Shown: in pieces, positions 49,084-60,940 of the stretch
Numbering within the stretch: the first letter of the stretch is position 1
Layout: the number at the start of each line of letters is the position of its first letter
DNA from: Trema orientale
Lineage: Eukaryota > Streptophyta > Magnoliopsida > Rosales > Cannabaceae
Assembly (NCBI GenBank): GCA_002914845.1
Contig: JXTC01000044.1
Location: 509,420-573,419 of the forward strand
DNA length: 64,000 nucleotides
Direction of reading: 5' to 3'
Position numbers and translations under genes: made by a program
The notes under the pieces: generated by a model
Told to the model about the DNA's origin: nothing
Database searches by the model: none
Seen by the model: only the letters and a program-made list of their open reading frames with translations

Positions 49084-50231
49084 GTTCACAATTTCAATTG
49101 GTGTTTTTAAGTTCTTTTCTCAGCTTGATTTGATTTGAATTAAAGACGAGTGGTTATATTAACTGAAAGTACTAGTTTTAGTATTGTTACATGGAGTATC
49201 GGTCCGGACCCCTGCAAAAGCAGGTCATTGACAGTTTCCATGTGGATTTTGACATAAAAATAACTGGTGAGAAGGGATAGTTTCTGAATTTTTTGGCTGA
49301 GAGGATTCTATAGGTGTTTACATTTTATCGATCTTTTCCATTCTAGTACAAAGTGAGGTTGGAGGCACAACCTTGTACTTTAGGGTATAAAAAGCTCATA
49401 CAAATATTTGTGTTTATCCTCTGTAAGGATGTAGTTTGGTAGTTATTAGTTGAAGGTGAGAGTTATATATGGTTCTTTAACTGGCATATTAGACTATTAT
49501 TGCACTTGCTGATTCTGACAAATTGCTCAGATGTATCCGCAACTATGTTGTATCATCTCTTTCTCCTCTCGTCATCTTTCCAAATTTTTTTCCCTATGTT
49601 ATTATATATGCACAATATCATCTTTTTCAATGAAGATGCTCATAGATATCATTTTGCAAGGGCGAATAACAACTTTAACGTTAAGAATGAGCTCTCACGT
49701 GATTAAGTTATAATTCCCAATTAAGAAAGAGAAAACTTCAAAAGAGAATTATATTGAAGAAAAAAAAAGAAAAAGAAAGAAGAAGAAGAATACGTTCCAT
49801 CTATCTATGATTTCTTTTTAAAAAAAAATGAAAGAAGATAATTCCAAAATAATGAAATGTGACATATTTAGTTAATTTTGTAGTGAATTGCGTGAGATAT
49901 TGATAATTTTGTACTTAATATGTTTATGGTCATTTTAATCTTTTAACCAAATTTAGGAGGTAGGACGACGATCTATTATATTGAAAATGTTCACTGAAAA
50001 AAAACTGCAATAATAGACAATTGTATTTGTAATTGGATTTGGATGGTTGGATAGAACTCAATTTGGCAAGATTCAATTTAAAATATGCTCTTAATTGTAA
50101 AAGTCTAACTCCCTCGATCAGACATAAAAATTCAAAATGACAGAGGGCAAAGGTAAGCAAGCTTTCATTTCTCACTTCTTCTTCTGATGAAAATGATGTT
50201 TACAACCCTGTAGATAAAATAAAAATTTAAG
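49084..50231. other. Non-coding interior of the Pack-MULE
   Basis: Intron-like T-rich sequence continuing from the kinase fragment, then AT-rich spacer. No gene recognised. Confidence 0.4.
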
Positions 50232-51239
50232 TGTTAGGAATCTGACCACTTAGATTTATTATGCCCAAGATGCTACTTCAAAGAAATGTCAAGAAAAACA
50301 GAGAAGTAAATGTAGAAATCAGCAAGACACGAAATTTACGTGGTTCCCCAACTTAGTTATGTCCACAGAACTATTGTAGATCTTTCATTATAGGGAGAAA
50401 ACTTCATAAGTGTTTACAAATACTCACTTACAAACCTGATCCTACATATACTGAAACATTACCTCACAAATATTCTTTCACTCACACATTTTTGATCTCT
50501 TTGAATATCTATCCCTCTTATATAAGAAAATAAGAAAACTCTCACTTCTCTAATCTTGAAAGAAAATACACACAGAGAACATAACAGGAATTTCCCAAGA
50601 GGAGGGAAATACTTGGCATGCTACTACATATTCTGGGATGAAGAAACGAAGAGAATTAAGCCTCTATTTATAGGCTTATGTTTACCAATCTCTCCTCCAA
50701 ATCTTCATATTATTACCATGTATAATACGTTGTTTGCACGTGATAAATACGTGTTTTGTACTAGCTAACTTATACACCATTTGACATAAATATAAAGATA
50801 TCATTTATCTCCTCACACGGATTGTACGCAGTTTACACACTATCTATATCTGTTCACATGTATATATTCACATACGTTTATGTGTGTTCACATATGTACA
50901 TTTACGTACAACAATATTAAGAACCAAAAGCTATTATAAAGAAAAAATTTAAACTGGTGGACATATAGCAATAAAAACACAATCAGGTACACACAATGAA
51001 TTTATAACCATAGAAATATACAATCTAATTAGCATTTATCCAATTAAAATACTTATGCTAGTAAATTTTTACCTTGTGGCTAAGGTCCATCGCAGATATA
51101 TATGGACTTCTTTGTCCATATATTTAATGATGGCACTTAATATATTATCAAACTACCTAGCAGTTACATTAACGTGAGAGCTTACCATATTAACGTCAAA
51201 TCCCTTTTCTACACTTGCTGAGCACACCATAAAATAACA
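50232..51239 (-). mobile_element. LTR of an LTR-retrotransposon (fossil, apparently solo), nested
   Basis: About 1 kb. On the minus strand it begins TGTTATTTTATGGTG and ends GATTCCTAACA. It contains a TATA box GCCTATAAATAGAGG near 50660-50675 and a CGTAAATTTCGTGTCTTGCT stretch near its 3' side, as in several plant Copia-type LTRs. No internal coding region. The 5-bp target duplication is not recognisable. It inserted into the Pack-MULE and is therefore younger than it. Confidence 0.5.
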
Positions 51240-51903
51240 GTCAATAAATATTAATGCTGCTTTAATAATGTTAATTCTTTATTTTTTCTAAGATTACCTT
51301 GACACTTCACTTCCTATTTTAACATACGTGTCACATAATTAAGGAAAAACTACAGGTGAATTTCAACCCAAACCACAATAAAATACATAGGTCCTTCTTC
51401 GCCTCATATAACGTAAAAACTCAAACATTACACGAGAAAGTAAACACCTTGTCTTTAGTGTGAAACCTAAAATGATATTGTTGAAAGGTGAACGACCAGC
51501 AAAACTCTAAAAGATCAGATAAACGTGGTCTTACTTGATTCAGTAAATGCTCACTAGAGATTTTCTGCTTGCCTCATATCTTATTTTTTCGGAACCAATA
51601 TCCGGATCTCAAATCCAGGGCCTATTCTAAGTCAGTTCGAAGATACTAGAAACTGCCATATGTATACATCACACTTCCAGAATAAAGATAGAAAACTTAT
51701 AACTGTCCAAATTGGAATAAATACTTTGTGTCACTTGATACTAACAAAATTAAAATGCAAAACAATTTTAATTTTGTCTCAAGTAAAATATGTAAATTTG
51801 ATCTACCAATCAAGTAACCCTGAAAAACACCCATAAAAAAGCACTAATCTTTAAGATAATCGATTCTATCCCAAATATATTTTTTAAAAAAGGAAAAACC
51901 TTA
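51240..51903. other. Non-coding interior of the Pack-MULE
   Basis: Nothing recognised on either strand. Confidence 0.4.
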
Positions 51904-52062
51904 GGGTGTGTTTGGTACAAGATTCGAATTCTATTCTTCAAATCCAGAAACAACATTTATATAGAAAGTTAGAAGGATAAATGTTTTATCCTTCTAACTT
52001 TCTATATGAAAGCTGTTTCTGGATTTGAAGAATAGGATTCGAATCCTATACCAAACACGCCC
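51904..52062. mobile_element. Tourist-type (PIF/Harbinger) MITE, target duplication TTA
   Basis: 159 bp, an almost perfect palindrome. Left GGGTGTGTTTGGTA, right TACCAAACACGCCC, with TTA directly outside on both sides (51901-51903, 52063-52065). A 3-bp TTA duplication with GGGTGTGTTTGG ends is the Tourist signature. The arms are nearly identical, so the copy is young. Confidence 0.9.
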
Positions 52063-52432
52063 TTAAAGACGTAGGCAATCTGAATAAGATCCATCACCTA
52101 GTGAGACTAGCATCAATCTGAATAAGATCCATCACCTTTCAATTTGCAAAAAACTACTTGCACTGTCCATGAATTCAATTACCAAAAAATCAGATACTAA
52201 TCCCACATATCTTAGTAACTAACTCTTATGGAAACACACTAGGACCTTTAAATACCATGAACCCAGAAGCATAAACCATAAACCATAACGTGCAAAAAGA
52301 AATTTCTTTTTTCAATAATATTTATTAGAAAAAAAAATCTTCGTTGAAATGATTCTAAGCAATTAAAAACGAAACTTTGGTTAGGTTTTCGAATTCAAAA
52401 ATTTGAAATTGAACAATATGTTTATTTGTAAG

Positions 52433-54203
52433 AGAAATTAGGTAAAATATGCATCATAATAGGTATATTTTGGTCCGTATACTCTCCCAAATAAAAGTTT
52501 GTAAAATATGCATATATCACGTGAAAAGTCATGTTTACCCCTAATCAATTATGTCTCTCTTCTCTTTAATCAAGCCGAAATCTCTTCTCCTTCATGCCGT
52601 CAAACTCGTTTTCATATCTGAAAAAAGGAGAAAAAATAATTTGAGAAAAAAATCTCGTTTTCATCTATCATATTACCGTCAAACTCATCATTTTCCTCTA
52701 TTCTCTCTTCATTCTTCTCCAATTTGTTCTGGGTATGGTTTGAAATAACATATTATCAAATTTCGAGATGTTATGAGGTCATTTATGTGTTAAAAAATCA
52801 TTTTTAGGTTAATTTTTACAAGTTTTAACAAAAAACCGCGAACATTTTCGATGCTTTTCGATGATTTTTCGATTATATTTCGATGAAAATTATATTCTCA
52901 GTAAAATTTCGATGAAAATGGTATTTTTGATAAATTTTGATGCAATTTCGATGAATTTTCGATGCTTTTCGATGCATTTTCGATGATATTTCGATGAAAA
53001 TGGTATTCTCAGTAAAATTTCGATGAAAATGGTATTTTTGATAAATTTCGATGCAATTTCGATAAATTTTCGATGCATTTTCGATGCATTTTCGATGATA
53101 TTTCGATGAAAATGGTATTCTCAATAAAATTTCGATGAAAATGGTATTTTTGATAAATTTCGATACAATTTCGATAAATTTTCGATGCATTTTCGATGAT
53201 ATTTCGACAAAAATGATATTCTCAGTAATATTTCAATAAAGTGGTATTTTTGATAAATTTCGATGCAATTTCGATGCATTTTCGATAATATTTCGACGAA
53301 AGTGGTATTTTTCATAATATTTTATCGAAAATATCACATTATCGAAATTATATCGAAATTCTGTCAAATATTATAAAAAATACCACTTTCGTCGAAATAT
53401 CATCGAAAATGCATCGAAATTGCATCAAAATTTATCAAAAATACCACTTTATTGAAATATTACTGAGAATACCATTTTTGTCGAAATATCATCGAAAATG
53501 CATCAAAAATTCATCGAAATTGCATCGAAATTTATCAAAAATACCATTTTTATCGAAATTTTACTGAGAATACCATTTTCATCGAAATATCATCGAAAAT
53601 ACATCGAAAAGCATCGAAAATTCATCGAAATTGCATCGAAATTTATCAAAAATACCATTTTCATCGAAATTTTACTGAGAACATAATTTTCATCGAAATA
53701 TAATCGAAAAATCATCGAAAAGTATCGAAAATGTTCGCGATTTTTTGTTAAAACTTGTAAAAATTAACCTAAAAATGATTTTTAACACATAAATGACCTC
53801 ATAACATATCGAAATTTGATAATATGTTATTTCAAATCATACCCAGAATAAATTGGAGAAGAATGAAGAGAGAATAGAGGAAAATGATGAGTTTGACGGT
53901 AATATGAGAGATGAAAACAAGATTTTTTTCTCAAATTATTTTATATGAGAGATGAAAATAAGATTTTTTTCTCAAATTATTTTTTCTCCTTTTTTAGATA
54001 TGAAAACGAGTTTGACGGCATGAAGGAGAAGAGATTTCGGCTTGATTAAAGAGAATGACAGACACTCTTTTGAAAATGAGGCATATTTTCTCTTATATAT
54101 TAGTAAGGGTATTTTCGTCCGCACACATATTTTTCAAATGTTTTTTAACTTGTGCATACGAGCCAAAATAGGGGTATTAAGGAGCATATTTCGCCTAATT
54201 TCT
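52433..54203. mobile_element. Giant foldback MULE built of TCGAAA arrays
   Basis: 1771 bp. Ends AGAAATTAGG(T/C)(A/G)AAATATGC belong to the same family as the MULE at 39432. The element is one long hairpin: left arm about 52433-53318, right arm about 53368-54203, loop about 50 bp. The central 400 bp of each arm is a tandem array of ATTTCGATG(C/A)(A/T)-type units, oriented TTTCGA in the left arm and TCGAAA in the right. Outer arm parts match closely; one 40-bp duplication near 53930-53985 is found only in the right arm. No coding capacity; repeated HRKFIEIASKFIKNT-like peptides are translations of the array. The target duplication was not recognised. Confidence 0.85.
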
Positions 54204-54269
54204 CTTTTATAACATACAACAGAGTAATCTAACCAAAACTAACTTAATTTTGTAACAATTTGTAGTATG

Positions 54270-54720
54270 GTGGTCTGAGAGAGAGAGAGAGAGAGATTGA
54301 CATACCTCCAACTTCGACAATGATGCCTTACTGCGATCAACGTAGATTTGCAACCCAGTTTTCACGCAGCGATTGATGAGTTATCTGCGATCAGCGGAGA
54401 TTTACAACCCAATCTTCACGCAGCGATTGATAAGTTAGAGTCATGGCTCAATTTGTGACACCAGAGGGAGGGCTTGGCGTCAATCGACGTGCTTCTTGAG
54501 GAATTGGCGACTTGATGATGGCCTCAGAGTATTCGACTCTATGAAGACTAAGAAGATAACTAAGAGACATGCTTACAGCCTACAACTCAAACAGAGATAG
54601 ATATAGACAACAGAGAGAGGAAGATACTGAGTTGGCGATACGAAATTTAGGGTTCAAACAGAGAGAAAATAAGTAAGGGATCGGATGAAGCGAGAGACAG
54701 AAGAACTTATAAGAGAGAGA
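54270..54720 (-). pseudogene. Captured promoter/first-exon-like piece
   Basis: On the minus strand a pyrimidine-rich leader (CTCTCTCTCTTATAAG, TTTCTCTCTGTTTGAACCC) leads to an ATG near 54571. A 40-codon frame follows (MSLSYLLSLHRVEYSEAIIK, then SPIPQEARRLTPSLPSGVTN). After it, a 60-bp segment containing CAATCGCTGCGTGAA occurs twice in tandem. Its look (UTR plus exon inside MULE ends) suggests a captured gene start. The parent is not recognised. Confidence 0.4.
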
Positions 54721-54926
54721 GTAATAGTCGTGAGTTTAGAAGGGGAAATCTCAGTGCGGGTACAACCCGGGTATTGTACTGGTCAATCAAGTGCAGGCCA
54801 TCTCTAATTTAGCAAGTTGACTTAGGCCTATCACTGCCGCTAATCTAAAATCACACGGCTCTGATTTCGTGGCCTTACTTAGAGTCATTTAATGCGAGCC
54901 CTACATTAGACGGGCCCACAAAATTA

Positions 54927-55505
54927 TTATTAAAAAAAAATAAGTGATACGAATTTATTTAAATGCGCCCTAACCTATACATATGCACACATTTTATTCA
55001 TAATTTTATTAATACCATCATAAAACAAAATAAAACACTACAATAACTTCATCAATACATATTAAATCAAAGTAAAAGAACGCAATTCCTAAATGCTATC
55101 ATAAAATAAAACGAACACTATTTATTATTTTTTAAGTAATATTTGTTTTGTTATAAGTTTAAAAAAAGAGTAATTTTGATATTTTGTTTATTAATTTTAA
55201 GAAGTGAAATTTGTATTAATTTGTCACTCAAAGAGGATATTTTTGTAATATACAAAAACTGAATATAGCATTTGGATAGTTTTGTTATTATTTGTACCTG
55301 ATTATTACACTTAAAGTCTCTTTTTCTATTCGTTTCGTATATAAAAATAATAATAATAATAATAATCTGTATTAAGTTTTCTTTAAGTTTTCTTCTATAT
55401 TCATCACATACTAAAAATAATTGTTTCTGAAATCACATACCAAACAGTTGTAATGCGGGTATGAACTCAAAATCTGACATTAGAATTGGTTTCAAGACCA
55501 ACCTC
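54927..55505. other. AT-rich spacer before the PPR gene
   Basis: No gene recognised. A short GCGCCCTAA motif at 54964-54973 resembles the Pack-MULE terminus and may be a relic. Confidence 0.45.
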
Positions 55506-55509
55506 TGCC

Positions 55510-55519
55510 TATATATAAG
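55510..55519 (+). promoter_or_regulatory. TATA box of the PPR gene
   Basis: TATATATAAG, 70 bp upstream of the start codon, giving an expected leader of about 35-40 bases. Confidence 0.65.
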
Positions 55520-55579
55520 AGCAGGGAAGCTGGAACAGGGACAGGGGTTATAGAAATTCTTGAGAAGACTGTACGGATA

Positions 55580-57947
55580 ATGATGATACATAACCACCAT
55601 GTCAAAACGGTATCACCAGTAACTATATTCAGCCCCCGCGTCGATGGCTTCTTCCTCTTTCCTCCCCTGAACTTAACCCCAAGCCCTTCATTCAGACCCA
55701 AACCGTTCACTCCGTCACGTCTCTCACTCTCTTTAAGGTCCTCGCAACAGAGGAGGACTAGTTCCACAGAGCACACAACCCTTCTTGTGGACACTTTCCA
55801 TGAGCACCGGATGCTTAAATCCTTGCTCAGAAGGCTTAGCAAGATGGGCTCATGCCCTTTGAGATTGCTTAGGCAGGATGGAGATTGGACCAAAGACCAT
55901 TTCTGGGCTGTTGTTGCTTTTCTCAGACACCATTCTAGGTCCATGGAAATTCTTCAGGTACCTTTCTTGTATGCTCTCTCTCCCTCTCATACTTACGTTA
56001 CATCTATATAGCATGTATTTTAAGCTCTTGTTATTTTTGTTGGGTTAGTGCTCATTCATTTGCAACTGGGTTCTTCTTTTTATATTTTGTGATTGGCCTA
56101 CTGGTTTGAGTTCTGCCTTTTTTGTTATTTTCAACTAAAAAAGATGACAGTGGGGGGCAATTTCTTTATCAACTATTTGGTTGAAATGACAACATTAGAG
56201 CTTGATGTCTCCATTGAAGTGCTTGAGTTAATTCTCAACTTGAAATTTGGGTTGATGGGAGAGGGACAAAAAGTGTTTGATGAATTGCTTGAGAAGGATG
56301 CTTCCTCATATGTGTGAGGCGCAACCAAATATCTTGTTTTAGATAACGTTTTCAGATAGATAGAACCTGACACAATTTCTCAAATTTTCACTTTCGAAAT
56401 CTATAACTAAGACGTTGTTGCCAAACGCATTATCGAAACACTGTTTCCGAACTTGTAGTTTCAATACACCAACTTGCAAAATTCAAAAATTGGAACACCA
56501 ACCGAACCGCCTCTTAGAAACTGGGTTTTGTGTTACCGATAGTAGATACACCTGATCTCGAAGTTCGCTGGAAACTTGACTTGTTTTGGTTGTCATGAAA
56601 AACTTTCCTGACTTTAGTCAAACTTTTGATTTCTAGCACGGAAAATTTTATGAAATAAATTAATTTTTGTTTCAATTGTTAATTTCCATAATTAAAATTA
56701 TAATTTCGCTTCATTTTCCTTCCATGCTTTTTATTAATGGTAAGCAAAATTACATGAAGCTTGTTCTTGGCATCACTCAAGTTGAAGACTCTTAAATCTA
56801 TGTACAGGTTTTTGATATGTGGAAGAGCATTGAGACATCACGGATTAATGAACTGAATTACAACAAGATAATAAAAGTTCTTGGTGAAGAGGGTCTGCTG
56901 GAAGAAGCAGTAATTTCGTTTAAAGAGATGAAGAGTCATGGTCTTAGTCTTTGTTTGGAGACTTACAATTCCATGATTCATGGTTTTGCAAGAAAAGGGT
57001 GCTTTGACGAGGCTTTATTTTACCTTAATGAGATGAAAGAAGTCAACGTGGCACCAGAAACTGATACGTATGATGGTCTCATTGAAGCTTATGCTAAATA
57101 TGAGATGTATGACGAGATAGGAATGTGCTTAAAGAAGATGAAATTGAATGCCTGTCCACCTGACCACATTACTTATAATTTGCTTATGAGAGAGTTTTCA
57201 CGAGCTGGATTGCTCAAAAAAATGGAGAGTGTATATCACACCATGATTTCAAAGAAAATGTATTTGCAAGCTTCTACTTTGGTTGAAATGGTGGAGGCTT
57301 ATGCAAGATTTGGGATATTGGACAAGATGGAAAAGTTCTACACAAGAGTGTTGAACATGAAAATCCCTTTAGGGGAAGATTTGATTAGGAAACTGGCCGA
57401 GGTTTATATTGATAATTACATGTTCTCCAAATTGGAGACACTGGGCGTTGATCTTTCTTCAACATATGGTGAATCTGATCTTCTTTGGTGTCTACGTCTT
57501 CTTTCTCATGCTTGTCTTTCTAGTCGAAAGGGTATGGATTCCATTATTCAGGAGATGAAAGATGCAAATATCCCATGGAATGCAACAGTTGCAAATATAA
57601 TCATGTTAACTCAGTTGAAGATGAAAGATTTCACACATTTGAGAATTTCTCTCTCTCAATTGACTTATACTGTGAAGCCAGATATTATTAGCGTTGGGAT
57701 TCTATTTGATGCAATTAGTATGGGTTTTGATGGGACTGGGACTTTAGATACATGGAGAAGGATGGGCTGTCTTCACAGAGCTGTCGAAATGAACACTGAT
57801 CCAGTGGTTCTTACTGCATTTGGAAAGGGAGATTTCCTTCGAAACAGTGAAGTTGCCTACTCCTCTCTCAAAACTGAAGTTAGAGAAAAAAGGACATGGA
57901 CTTACCATAACCTCATTGATTTGGTGTCTAAACACAAAGGTAGCTAA
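55580..57947 (+). CDS. Pentatricopeptide repeat (PPR) protein, probably plastid-targeted (2 exons)
   Basis: Exons 55580-55957 and 56808-57947, joined CTTCAG/GTACC to TGTACAG/GTTTTT in phase 0, giving 505 residues. The first 60 residues are rich in Ser, Arg, Pro and hydroxylated residues with few acids, like a chloroplast transit peptide. Residues about 100-140 hold the conserved lead-in DGDWTKDHFWAVVAFLR. PPR-type 35-residue helical pairs follow, for example NYNKIIKVLGEEGLLEEAVI, TYNSMIHGFARKGCFDEAL, TYDGLIEAYAKYEMYDEIG and TYNLLMREFSRAGLLKKMES. The C-terminal 150 residues are more degenerate. It looks like the P-class PPR proteins related to Arabidopsis At4g14190 (recalled, not checked). Such proteins bind organellar RNA. 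The ATG at 55580 is the first in the short leader after the TATA box. Its 3' end was duplicated to 61.4 kb. Confidence 0.85.
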
Positions 57948-58482
57948 TCTAGTATAAATAAGCAGATTCAAATCAAGATACACTACTAGGTTGTTGAGAA
58001 CATTGTTAATCTCAACTGCCTATACACTTTCTTGCAACCTGACTAATATGGATACTCCTTTTGGATGGAGAGTTACAGATGCGCTCATGTGAACAGTTGA
58101 CAGATTTGAAGCAGAAATTCAATGTGCTTTAGATTTCCCTTGCACAAATTCATGTAAGAGGAAATCTGCAGTTTGTGTTACTAACCTCGAGATTTGGTCC
58201 TGCATAGTAGACCTATAATTTTTCAGATGGTTACTTGTGGTATCTGTCGAGATGATGTTGTGAACCTGTAGCGGGGCTGTTACACGGAACTAGCGAAAGC
58301 ATGTTTCCATGTTTTGACATAAATTGGAGGCATGCATTTCTTTTGGTTAGTTTGGAATAGGAGGAAAAAAATGAAAAGTGCTGTTAGTTCATTTGAGAAC
58401 TGTATGTTAATGTAAAAGAAATTGTTTGCCAAAATTTATAGAGGTTTAAATTGAAATTTGTGTAAAAGGAATAATTTGCCTC

Positions 58483-58515
<33 letters not shown>

Positions 58516-59598
58516 GCAGCGTTCACAGTATTCTCTCATGTCACTTTATGGTTTCTTGATCTGTTCCTTTCAGTGTCTAGGCTTGAAATCTCTTTCTTTA
58601 CCTTAATATCATCATGCTTTCTGCTCTAATTGCACCGTCATCTTGCAACGTCAGTAAAAGCTTCAGATGGGTGAAGGAATCACAATAGAAGCAGAAATAA
58701 TCGAGTAATGCTGTTGATTCTGAATGCAACTTCCCAGTGGGGTCAGCACTTGCTAGTTTGAACCTAAATCCAAGGAGAAGAACATAGGATCCTTGTGTTG
58801 GAGGCACGTATAGTGATGAAACTGATTTTCAGCCCTTTGTAAGCGTTCAGTGGAATCCAGAGGTATATTCATCATTCACGTGCCTATGTAGAACCACTAG
58901 AACTCGGAACTTAAATTTAAGTAAATTTTCTCTGTGAACTGTTATATCCGCGGTATATTTCAATAATTTGTAAAGCCTTGGGGGGAGTTTGATTTTTCAT
59001 TCCTTTCACATACAGGTTCAGGAGCAGACTAATGAATTGTTCCTCATTAATGAAACCTTGTTGCATTTTGCCATGTGAAATTGCGTCATGATATTTGTTG
59101 TATCGTTTGATGCATTAAGCACTTCAAAAATACTATTCTTTTAGATTCGTGTATCTTTCTTGATGTCTCCTGTACCACTACAAATACCCTTTTCTGTTTA
59201 TTCTTCTGTCATATTTGAAGAACTATTCTTTTTTTCAAGTGACAGCTCTTCTTGACTTTTAAATTTATTCGTTTTCTTTTGTTTTTTTTTTTTCGTCAGA
59301 CAATTTGTTTTATAATGACCTAGTATGGATGACAGAAAACTTCAATGCTGATCCCATGGGGTTTGAATCGAATCAATAGAAGCAACGAACCAGGTTCCAT
59401 AACTGTGGTTCAAATTAATGAGGGATGTCAGTCTTCAATATTTCTCTTTTGGTGATCCAAGGCATAAAAAATAAGGAATTTAACAAATAATTTCAGTCTT
59501 GCATGGTATCAGCTCATTCATCAAAAAGGCAGAATTTTTTATCTTTATCTTGTAGCAAGAATAGGGTACAATACCAAGTAACTAAGTATATTGTTTTT
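57948..59598. repeat. Intergenic copy 1 of the duplicated PPR/F-box spacer
   Basis: The region between the convergent PPR and F-box genes. Large parts match 61506-63936 (for example GAACCTGTAGC(G/A)GGGCTGTT, CTGTTCCTTTCAGTGTCTAG, AGAAGAACATAGGATC). It holds both genes' 3' UTRs and no recognised gene. Confidence 0.75.
58483..58516. repeat. (TTA)n microsatellite
   Basis: About eleven TTA units. The second copy of the block has a different T/A-rich run at the matching place. Confidence 0.9.
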
Positions 59599-60854
59599 TC
59601 AGACAACAAGATGATGCTGAGCAGGATGACCAGCAAAGGCTGCATCAACAGAAACGAGACTACCCACATGGACAATTGTCTCAAACTCGACAGGAAGCCC
59701 TTCAATCTGAATATCCTTGAACTCTCCACGACTTGGATTAAACGATGCAAAACATCTGTCTCTATACGAAAACAAAATTTCTTCTCCACCCTTTAAACTG
59801 CATAAAACTCGAAAAGCTCGCTTCCTAGTCCCATTCAATCTGATTCTAGTAGGAGGAGCACAGTTCATTGTGAACCCCAGTGGGACATGATCAGGAATGA
59901 CCAATTCTTTGGTCCAAGACTCCTTCACATTGTAATCCTTCAAAACCCATATCTCATTTTCCCCAAACTGGGACGAAATGACAGCCGAAAGACAGTCGTT
60001 TAATGTCACGAGATGGGTAAGAAACTTGTTGGGACCCAATCTGATAGGCTGTGAGATGACTTGAAAATCTTCAGTGGCTAGGTCAAATGAAATAATGTCA
60101 CGGAGTATTTCTTCTCCAATCTGATAGCTCATTGTCAGCCAATGAAGATTTCCATTGACCAATGCATCAGAGGCCGGACAAGTAATAAGCTTGAGAGGTT
60201 TTTGAACTATATGCCTCCATTCAGAATCACCCAAGGTAAGAATATAAACCTCAGTCTCTTTAATGGCTGCCGTGAAGATGTTGCTTCCCTCTGTGTAGTA
60301 CACTATCTTTATGGCCTTGTATTCCTTGGTCTTTGGATGGAATCCAAATCCAAAAACTACCCTCAAAACATGCAGATTTATAGGACTGATCAACTGGGGT
60401 AACTCTCTGTATTCTCTTGTAAAAGGGTTGTATATGAAGAGTGGATCATTGCGTGAACGATTATTTAAACAGAGTAATCCATTACAGGAACCCACTACAT
60501 CAAATTCAGGTAACTGGACGCCAAGGGAAAGTTGGGAGTCCTCACCGAGAACACGTCGTTTCCGGGGCTGCTTAAATCTACGATGTCAAGCTTGCTTATG
60601 GGATAGTCAGAGAAGCATATGAGGAATGGATTGTTTAAGTTGGCACGAGATAGATGCATTGAAATTGCCAGTGGATGTTTCACTGAAGAGCAGTAGAGTT
60701 GGGAGACTAACTTGCATTGCAGAAGAGATGTTAGTGGCAACCTGGAGAGTATATCGAAGAAGACTTCAGAAGGGATCCCTCCCAGAGAGATGCCCAGTTG
60801 GACTTCGTTTTCGCATCGGTTTCTGTTGTTTTCATTCTCATCGTTTGATTCCAT
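59599..60854 (-). pseudogene. F-box/associated-domain protein gene with one frameshift
   Basis: The start at 60854 opens a 119-codon frame with an F-box at residues about 24-65 (GIPSEVFFDILSRLPLTSLL then QCKLVSQLYCSSVKHP). The rest is in another frame from about 60515 to 59599: GSCNGLLCLNNR, DPLFIYNPFTREYRELP, FGFGFHPKTKEYKAIKI, then VNGNLHWLT, IISFDLATEDF and LVTLNDCLSAV. This is the F-box-associated (FBA) domain order of CPR1/CPR30-like F-box proteins, substrate receptors of SCF ubiquitin ligases. The two frames meet near 60510-60530, where LGVQLPEFDVVGSCNG should follow the first frame. One base too many (or two too few) separates them, so the gene is either a recent pseudogene or carries a sequence error. 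Apart from that it looks whole (about 417 residues), and a TATA-like box stands upstream. Convergent to the PPR gene. Confidence 0.8.
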
Positions 60855-60930
60855 GAAGTGAAGTAGAAGAATAGTTTGAAGATTAGAAGAGGAACAGCTT
60901 GCTGGTAAGGAAGCAGTAGATGGTCCAACA

Positions 60931-60940
60931 TAATTTATAG
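60931..60940 (-). promoter_or_regulatory. TATA-like box of the F-box gene
   Basis: The minus strand reads CTATAAATTA about 77 bp above the start codon, a normal distance for plant promoters. Confidence 0.5.

Larger units (their letters stand above)
48636..54917. mobile_element. 6.28-kb Pack-MULE with nested insertions, target duplication ACAAAATTA
   Basis: Ends GGGCGTGTCTAATGTAGGGC at left and (reverse complement) GGGCCCGTCTAATGTAGGGC at right. Perfect ACAAAATTA lies at 48627-48635 and 54918-54926. The similarity of the ends is short (about 21 bp, then patchy). No transposase. The left interior carries a CDPK-related kinase fragment and intron-like sequence. The right interior carries a promoter/5'-exon-like piece on the minus strand. 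Later arrivals are an LTR (50232-51239), a Tourist MITE (51904-52062) and the foldback MULE (52433-54203). Its left end lies 220 bp upstream of the start codon of the WD40 pseudogene, so it split that gene's promoter from upstream DNA. Confidence 0.82.

Noticed and set aside
52873-53686. Open frames with repeated HRKFIEIASKFIKNTIFIE-like peptides on both strands
   Set aside because: Translations of the TTTCGATG tandem array in the foldback element. The same peptide appears in both arms because they are reverse complements, and there is no protein-like variation.
60142-60402. Plus-strand frames across the F-box gene (also 60311-60622 and 60626-60856)
   Set aside because: Antisense shadows. 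The minus strand carries the F-box and FBA blocks.
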